From Meandrina meandrites (lineage: Eukaryota > Cnidaria > Anthozoa > Scleractinia > Meandrinidae), in assembly GCA_963693305.1 (NCBI GenBank), contig OY855912.1, positions 3,242,501 through 3,306,500 on the forward strand: a stretch of DNA of 64,000 nt, read 5' to 3'. Shown here piece after piece: positions 13,301 through 22,300 of this stretch (within the stretch, counting starts at the first letter, position 1; each line of letters opens with the position of its first letter). A program made the translations under genes and the position numbers. The notes under the pieces were generated by a model. It worked only from the letters and a program-made list of their open reading frames with translations. It ran no database searches and had not been told where the DNA came from.

Positions 13301-16300
13301 CCTAGTCTGGATACCAACAATGATGAAGTTGCTGATGTGTTGTACAGAGTACAAGCCATGCGGCTTGGAGATGCACCAAGACCTCGCAATACCACACCGG
13401 GAGCAGGTAAGTGGGATGACTTGCTTTGTGCCAGAAGACGTGCTGTTAGTCGTATTATCTAATATGGCCTGTTTAAAAATTCATACTATGAGGCCCGGAC
13501 CAGATTCAGCACCAGATTTTACATGACTGCCTGTGTGCACCTTTCATTTTGTAGTTTTCTCTGAGGAGCCGCGTGGTAACTGGCCTTCATCAGGTGCCGT
13601 CAGAGGTCGACTTAGTCCAGGATTTGGTTATGGTAGGTGACACATTTTCCCAATTGCTATTGTTTTTGCTTCGTTTGACTATAGCCATTTGAATGTCTAA
13701 CTGTATGCATTGTTTTTATAATATGATGATAATTATGGCTGGCAGGAATTCCCTTTCTACAGAACTGTCTGTACATGCAAACTTGACATGCACAGGTAAA
13801 ACTTTGCATTAAGGTGATAATTTGTAATGAAGAGGTCATTTTAATTTCAGAAAGAGGTTCCCATTTATCATTTAATTTGCAAGAGCTTTAGTAGCTAAGT
13901 CCCCTTTCTTTCAGATATTTTATATTTGCAGTAAACTTGATTGTTTAAAAACCTCCATTCTGCATTATTCCCGTGTCAGAACTCAGGTGCTATTAGTGTT
14001 ATTTAGTCTTTTTCTTGTTTGAAGCAACTGATACCAGGAATTAAAATCCAGACATGACAGGTTTGTTATTTGTCCGCAGGGTCAGACCTGGATACTGTGC
14101 CGGTGCGTGACACAAGATCCAGAAATGGTACACCTGATTCTGGATGGGACGATGATGACGTGGATCTTGATCTTGCAGGACTTGGTAAGACTGCGCTTAA
14201 TGCATGTAAATACTAGCTGCTCTAAAAGGACAGGAGACAAGATGTGAGGGGGATTCATGGAGGTTTATTTTATAAGCCAGGTTCAAAGCAGCTGCAAGTG
14301 GCGCTCATGCTGAGCCTGGAGCCCAGCTTGATCTTTGGGGGGTTCAACCCCTGATGCTTTTTTTTTTTCCGTTTCACCTTGTCCCTCCCATTTCACTCCA
14401 AATAAATCCCCTCCACCTCTGCAACAAGTCCCCTCCGTGAAGAACTGGGAAATTGTGGGTCTTATTCCAGCATGAGCTGTTAACACTGCCAGTAGATGTT
14501 TTAATAGCAGGTCCCTGTGCTGTTGAGCTATGTGTCACGTGCTGTAAGGGCATGGAAGGGTGGGTTTATGTTGATTGATGTTTTGGTTTTGCTCATTCAA
14601 CCTGTAGAGGAGTTAGCGGATGCATTATTAGCAGATGAAATCAGGAAGTCTAGTGTAACAAGTATCCAGACTCAAGCACAGGTCCATCATGGTCCCATAA
14701 CAGCATCCTCACCTGAGCCTGGGACCCAGGCGTCCCCTGGTACAGGAATCGTTGCCTCGACTCCACGTTCAGTGAGCGAGGATAGCGGCATTGGAGACGG
14801 TTCTGGAGAGGCGTCTGGAGTTTCTGTGGAGAAAATTCAGCATCAGCTGGCGATCACTACACAGGAGTTAATGGAGACTAAAGAAGCGTTAGATAAGAGC
14901 GAGAAAATGAGACTGGAAATGGAAGAGATTGGAGGTGAATAATCTGTACTACTAAATAACATTGAAATTATTTACTTCTAACAAAAATTGCATAGTTTTG
15001 GATCTCATTTTATCATTTAACCTGAAATTGTTTTCTACGGTAACGCTGTTTTTTGTTCTTCCTTTTCAAGATCGTGGTAGTGAACCAAGCTCTCCAAGCG
15101 TGGCGGAGAATCCGTTAGAGGCCGCAGTAAAAGCACGACGAAAGGACAAAGACGAAGAACAAGAAGGTACGTACAGCTGTACGTATGTTACGTAGGATAC
15201 AAGGTGAAGCGTTGAAGCACAGTTCGAACCGAAAATTGGTTTGAGAAATCGGGGATTTATTTGCAGCGTTCGACTGAGTAAAGCAAATCAAAGAGAAACC
15301 ACATTTGGCTCAAGTTTTTGGAAGGTTCAAGAAATCCGAATTGCACTGCAATATAGACCAGTACAACTGTAACCAAATAACGCGTTAACTTTTCAAATAA
15401 ACACCTATTAGTGGAAGATGGGGCTCTTCCACTAAGAGGTGTTTATTTGACAAGTGTGACATCTGCGCCTCCTAGATTAAGCTTGATCAGCAATGAAGTA
15501 AATCAAGCTAGTAGTGAACGATTACAAAGCTTTTTTTTTCTCTGTAAGAACTATTGCAATAATTCTGTGGATGATTGTGTCTTTTCCCAGGGAAAGAAGA
15601 AGGAGCAAGTACAAGTGCAGCCCCTCCCCCTCCACCTCCTCCCATGGGAGCACCCCCACCCCCACCTCCGCCGCCGCCACCTCCTCCCCCACCAACAGTT
15701 CCGCCACCGCCCGCCCTCGGCGGCCTTGGAAACGTACCTGCACAAATGCAACTAAAGAGAGTGAACTGGGAAAAACTGAGTATTGCTGGTCTGGAAGATA
15801 CTGTCTGGGCGCAGGTATGGCATCTTTGCACAGCCGTCAAACGCAAAAATCCAACACAACTTCGCGCGTACTTAATTGCGCGAAAATTTGGAAGCCGTAT
15901 TTTGCGAGAATTAATTTTCGCGATTCCAGAATGTTTTTAATTTCGCATTTTTGCCATTGTAAACCCTTGTGCATAAAGTGTACATTTACTCGTTGATTTA
16001 CAAATGTTTGTAAAGTTGAGTGTACCAAGAACAAGGAAATACTGAAAAGATACAGAGGCGTTTAGGAGCGTAAACATGGGAAAATTTGATGGCCATTTAA
16101 CAAGCTGAAGGTAACAGTGAATCGAAGGACGAGTGCTAGATGATAACAAGACCAGAAACACGTCTTTTTAAGGAAAAATTAAAAGTGACAGAAAAGAGCA
16201 GTAGCCAGGAAGTTCGTGCCGTTCGTGAGCTGGACTGTCTTTGCTGCTCAGTTTACTGTGGCTTCTAATACTTTTTCTTTGTTACAGTTGGGGCAGAACG

Positions 16301-19300
16301 AGCCTTCAGAAGAAGTCATTGAATTTATTCAACTTGAGCAGAGTTTCAGTGCTATACAGAAAGCATCAAGTAAGTTTGTCTCCCCGATAAGTCGTCTATC
16401 AAATTTTCAAACATTCTGCACGCCAAGTGATTACGTTTTTTTCATTTCTTTTTCTCAAGGCAAAGATGAAAAGAAGCCAGAGAAACCATCAGTGATGAAT
16501 CCAAAGAAATCTTACAACATCTGTGAGTAGCAAGTCATAGAATTATGCCCTCTTCCTTCAATGTGTTTTGTTGTCGTTGTTGTCGCTGTTTCTGTTCATG
16601 CTTTTAGCTGTTGTCTTTGCTCACAAGTTTGTGTTCATTCTGACCGACAGCAATTTTATTGGGTCACTTGAAAATCCCATTTGAGGAGATCAAACAAGCG
16701 CTTCTAGCGATGGATGAAAAGAAATTTAGCGAGTCTCATTTGAAACAACTTCTCCTCTATGCTCCGGATAAGGAAGAGGTAAGGACAACAGTAAACCAAC
16801 TACATGAATCGCAGTTCATAAATGCCTTTCACATAATTCATTACGTCATGCACTCCATTTGCGGCATATTAGAACCTACAGTTGACCTGCCCCTGTTTTC
16901 CTAGCTCTACTTTCCTATACCACTACTCCCACCACCCGTCAGATTACATACACATATACTATCATATACTGGCAGACTCGAGGCGCTCCAAAGTCTAAAA
17001 TAAACCTTTTACATGCTGACAATGCAAAGAAAAATTTCTTACAATAGGCTGCTTGATGTAGTAACAAACGTTTTTCTTGTGTTTATTGTTTCAGCTTCAA
17101 AAGTTCAAGTACTTTGCTGACGACGTTTCTAAGCTGGACAAAGCAGACAGGTTCTGTTACGAAGTACGTATGACTTTGTGTTGCGAATGTTTATTATTTC
17201 TCAGGTCTTCTCAGAACAACTCTTTTTCTGTTGATTATAAAAGAAATAAAAAACGCGTCCGAGTGCACTGTTGAGTTATATAAGCACGCGGGAATTTTTA
17301 AAAACACGAAAGAAGTGCAAAGGGAAGCACGAGGCGCAGCCGAGTGCTTCTCGCACTTCTCTCGTGTTCTAAAAAATTCCCAAGTGTTTTTATAACTCAA
17401 CAATGCTCGAGGGATTCTACCGTGTTTGCATATATACCAGAGCCAAGAACTCTGCTGTTTCATGGTGGCTGTTTGTGGGACATTCTTCAGTGTGGACTCG
17501 ACTAAAAACCTGAAATTTGTGAAAACGCAGCTAATTCTGAAAGTTATGTAATTCTCATTTCACAGATGAGCAAAGTGTCCTGGTACAAACAACGTCTGAA
17601 AGCCTTACTCTTTAAAGCTCGTTTTGCTGACAAAGTGGAAGAGATTAAGCCGGTAAGAAGTAAACCATATCCTCCAGAAATAAGAGATTAACTTTTGTTC
17701 AGTTTGAAAGATTTTTGGTTTCCTTTTGTTTGCAATTGACCAATCACAAACCAAGTTAGTTCCCAAAGCGGAGACGTAAATGTAGCCACGTGCCGGAAAA
17801 TTACACGTGCGGTTTTTGCTTTTTCATTGGCTGAGAAGTTTGGAAAATCAACAAAGTTGTCAAGAATTGATAAACGGTACAATGTGTTTACTGCAAATGC
17901 GTTTCGTTATTTAGGATGACCACGGTATTCTTTGTTCCCTACATTCTTGTTTCGTAATAACCATTTTTATTGAACATTACTTTTTTTGTAGGACCTTGAA
18001 TCGGTTCTTGACGCTTCAGAAGAACTGAGGATTAGTCCGAAGCTTCAGAAGATTTTAGAGGTATGGAGGTGGAATGCTACTATTAGTGTTGTTTGACTTT
18101 CTCTGGAGCCATCGCACCGCCATACTGACGAGAAAAGAATGACTTATAATTTAATTTAGGACGTTGTCTGCGATTTAGTTTGTATGGAAGTGATCTGGCC
18201 AACAACAAAATACAGTTGCATGTTCTTTTATTTGCCGTGCCCTGCCCGCTTTCTCTTCCCCAACCTGTACAAGCAGTTTTATGCTTCTAAATGTGGGAAA
18301 CTGCCAAACGTCATTGAAACGTTATCTTTCTTTTATAGAAGGCGATGTGGGTTGATGATTTGTGTGTTTAACTTCGGTTTGAGCTGTCCGGGTTCGAGCA
18401 CTGACCAGGGTCACCGTGTTGTGTTCTGCTCCCACGGTGCTTCCTTTTATTGCGTGCGGGGTGGGTACTACGATAGGCAAAGCATCCCATGGGTGTGGGG
18501 GAGGGGGCGTTGTTCACTTTGGACTGATCAAGGAATTACCTTTAGGCTGATTTTAAAAATAAGTACAGTAGTATTTCTTACACTTTATCGTTGTCTCTGT
18601 CTGATGTTTTCAGCTGGTGTTGAAGATGGGTAATTACATGAATAAAGGCAACTTGAGAGTAGGATCAGCTGCTGGCTTCAAGATTGAGTATTTGAACAAG
18701 GTAAATGCAACATCTTCTAAGTTTGGAGAATTTGGTTATAAATCATGTTAGTTTTGAGAGTGTGGTTATAAATCATGTTAGTTTTTAGAATTTGATGGTA
18801 AATCGGCATAGTACCCGCGTGTTTGTATTCGTCAATTAATAATTTAAACTGAAATACTCACTTTCTTCAATTCTCGCAAGACATTATTGAACATCGTAGC
18901 TATCGAACCGATTAGTTTTCTTCAATATTTCCTCTCCTTTTCGTACATATTTTAATTGTTCGTTCTTCTGTTGTTCCTTTTTTATCCTCTCTAGCTCAGC
19001 AACACTAAAACGTCAGATAACAAGTCCACACTCTTGCACTTTTTAGTGCAATCAATCGAATCAAAATGCCCCGAAGTCTTGAACATCAAGGACGAAATTC
19101 CCTCGGTTCCAACGGCTGCAAAAGGTAGGGGTTTCTTTTCATTTAAGATTTTCCTGGTTTGTTGAGACAATTGTGTGATTGCCTGCAAGATGTATTTAGC
19201 TTCTAACATGTACAGGCAACATTTCTAAACCAATGAAATTGCGCCAAACGTAACAAAACTCGAGTTAAAAGTTGAAATAGTGGTCTGGGAATGCAGAATA

Positions 19301-22300
19301 GTTAAAATAGTCACGTGTTGTTAGACTGCACGCGGTTTTTATTGCAGGCTCTTTGATTGGCTGAGAAGCTTATTACATATTGGAAAGCCGACAAAAAAAA
19401 TGTCCAATTGGCAATCGCCCTTGAGGGTGGCGAACGCAATGCGGCAACTGTCCCTAAGGTGGACAATAAAAGACGAATTTTGCTGTTTTGATTTTTTTGC
19501 TTTCTTCTTTTAGTGTCAGGGCAAATGGTGTCTTGTGAAGTGGAAGAATTATCTGCTGGAATGGAGGTTTGTCAACTCGTTATTCCGTTTGTAGTTGTCG
19601 AATATTCTTGTAGGGATATTTCCCAGAACGGGTATTTCTTTCCTTATTATTTCAAACGTGAAGGTTTTTTTAACTGTTTGCATTTGTGGCTAAATGTTTT
19701 ACTTTTTTATATAGGAGCTGAAAAATGACCTTGGAGCGTTCCGATCACTGAAATCGCAAGATCCAAATGATCGCTTTTCCCTGGCTGTGAAGGTGAATGT
19801 TGCGTTTTGTTTGCTTTATGAGATTTTTCCTTGAGTTAGAATTAACCAATCGGTGTAAAGATGCTTGATGTCATAGCCAAGTTTTCCCGCTTGCCACGTT
19901 TTTTTCCCGCGCTTTCCACCCGCGGCTACCACCAGCTATGTTTTGGTTTCGAGTTGTTGAAGGCGGGTTTCTTTGTACACATTTCGCTGCAACAGTTTTT
20001 TTTTCGTTTATGAACCGGCCTTGGATCATGTTGAACAGGCTTTGAATTATGTTCTACTAACTGTAACACTTTCATTTAGCTTAATTGTTTTAACTTTAAA
20101 GTGTGCCTAAATATTAAATTTGTTTGTTTATCAGTTAGGGGTACGGATGTGTTATTTATTTAAACGAAGATTATTCGTGGTCAGACAAAAACTGAAATGA
20201 GCTAAAACAAAACAAAAATGCAGACGTGCGTAATACGGAGACCTAAATTTACTCACTCACTGTATTGGCTAGTGAACGCTTCAACGCTAAAATGAGAGCT
20301 AACACTGTTTCGTTGAAATTTCTAGAGTATTATTGATGATACTGAAGGAGAACTGAATGATTTGCTCAGCTTGCAAGAAAAGTCGACAAAGGAGTTCCAA
20401 GAAACGGTGAAATTCTTTGGGGAAAAACCGACATCAGCCACCACAGAAGATTTCTTTGGTATTTTCGCTGCGTTTATCATGAATTTTGAGGTGAGTAACC
20501 ATATCGCTGTTAATATAATAAAACAACCTTCGCTGACTATTTAAGTCGCAGCTTTGCCTTCCCGTGGAAAAATTTCGTAAGGGGTAAATACGTTTGCATA
20601 GCAGAGCTTCCTGTGTTTTGCATATCGTGTGAAAACTTAGAATCGGATTTAAACTGCGGCTTCAAAAACATATATTTTTTAGCTCAAGTTATTTCATGTT
20701 CTTATATAGCTCGTCATGTGCAGAACAGGTGGTCTTGCGGCGTTTGTCATGGAGCGCGTGTTGATTATTTCGTTTTCGACTTAGAATTATAATTTACCGC
20801 AAGTTTGTCAGAATTACGTGAAGATAACGTTTTTGCTGTTTAATGTACATGCTGCATAGTCTTGATAGATCCTTATTTGATTCCACAGAGGGCGCATGCA
20901 GAGAATTTATCCAAGTTGAAGCAGAAAGAAGAACAAGCTAAAAGAGAAAAGCAAAGAGAGGTTCGTACGCATCTTGCATACCTCACAACTATCACCACCA
21001 CTCTCGGTAACCCCCTTCCCCTCCCCCGCGCTTTACGCAACAATACTGTTACCGGGCAAATTTAAGTGTCTGGGATTAGCGAAGCGTTCTTTTCCCATTA
21101 TTCAGGGGTACTTATTTTTGTTTTGGAGAGTTTATTTGGGAATGAAAAAGAGCACTATTTTTCACATGCTTTGTTGTTCAATCGTAGCACCCTCCCTATC
21201 CCCCCCCCCCCCCCCCTTCCATCTGTCATCGGTTGCTCTCTACTTCATAAACACAAGAAATGATCCCTTACTTTCAATCCATTTTCATCCAGGCCATCCT
21301 TAGTCATCCTCACTTCCTAATAGGTTCCTGTCATTTCTTGAAACCTGTTCTATAAAATACAAAAGTTTTTGTCGAGTTTCCTTTGATATACGTATTGTTT
21401 ACTGCTTCTCGAAATAGTACTAAATTCGGTACGCCGTTACTAACACATTGTTTTTCTTCGCCTAGGAACGCGCAAAGCAATTGAAAAAAGAACGTAGCTT
21501 GAGCGATCCTGATCTGGGACCAAAAGATGAGCTGAAGAAGAGCTTAGAAGAATTCCAACTGAAGAAACGCCTTCACAGTCAGAACAGTAGTGATGACGTG
21601 TTTTCTCCGTTGTCTTCTCCCCGTGGACCGTCTTCTCCGTTGTCTTCTCCCCGTGGACCGTCTAATGACACAGAAGCGAAAGCTGCCGCGTCGCAACCAA
21701 GTACCGCCGCGACTTGGACTGTCGTGGATGTTGGTCCGTCCCCGCCGAAGCAAGAAGCTTCAAAGGTTGTCATAGAGCGCGCAAAACCACCGGTCCCTAC
21801 AAAGCCCAAACCGCCACCACCGCCGAAGACAAAACCGAAATCGCCTGGTCCTGATCGCAGTAAAGAGCTTAGCGCTCCCAAAAACTCAGTTACAGCAACA
21901 GCTAGTAATGAGAAGCCTAGTAAGGCGCCACCCCCGAAGCGTGTAAGTGACTATGAAGAAATCAGAACAGACGGGAAAACTAGCAAAGAGGAACTTCCGA
22001 AAATTGAACTGAAGAGCGATGCAGCACAGAGCAAAGCAATGCCCAGTACCACCCCGAGTGGTGGCGTGAAAAGTATGATGTCTGTTTTTGAAGGTGGAAA
22101 GAAAGAGATACCTGCCTATTCCAAACCAGACATGTCGCAGAAGAAGCCTAAGTCATTTTTCAGCAGCGAAAATAAAGCTCCCAGTGTAACTGAGAAAACG
22201 GAGACAGAAGATGACATTGTTGAAGAGCCACCAGCCATCCCTGGCCGCAATTATACAGAGGAAGACGTATCGTCTCTATCGCCAAATTTCAAGCCCCCAC

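Noticed and set aside
15508..15846. Minus-strand frame coding a long glycine run
   Set aside because: It is the antisense of the polyproline FH1 exon; no promoter, splice or domain support.
18184..18633. 149-codon plus-strand frame
   Set aside because: It runs from a formin intron over a SINE fragment into exon 20 in a wrong frame.
21579..21881. Minus-strand frame in the formin tail exon
   Set aside because: Antisense shadow of proline-rich coding sequence.
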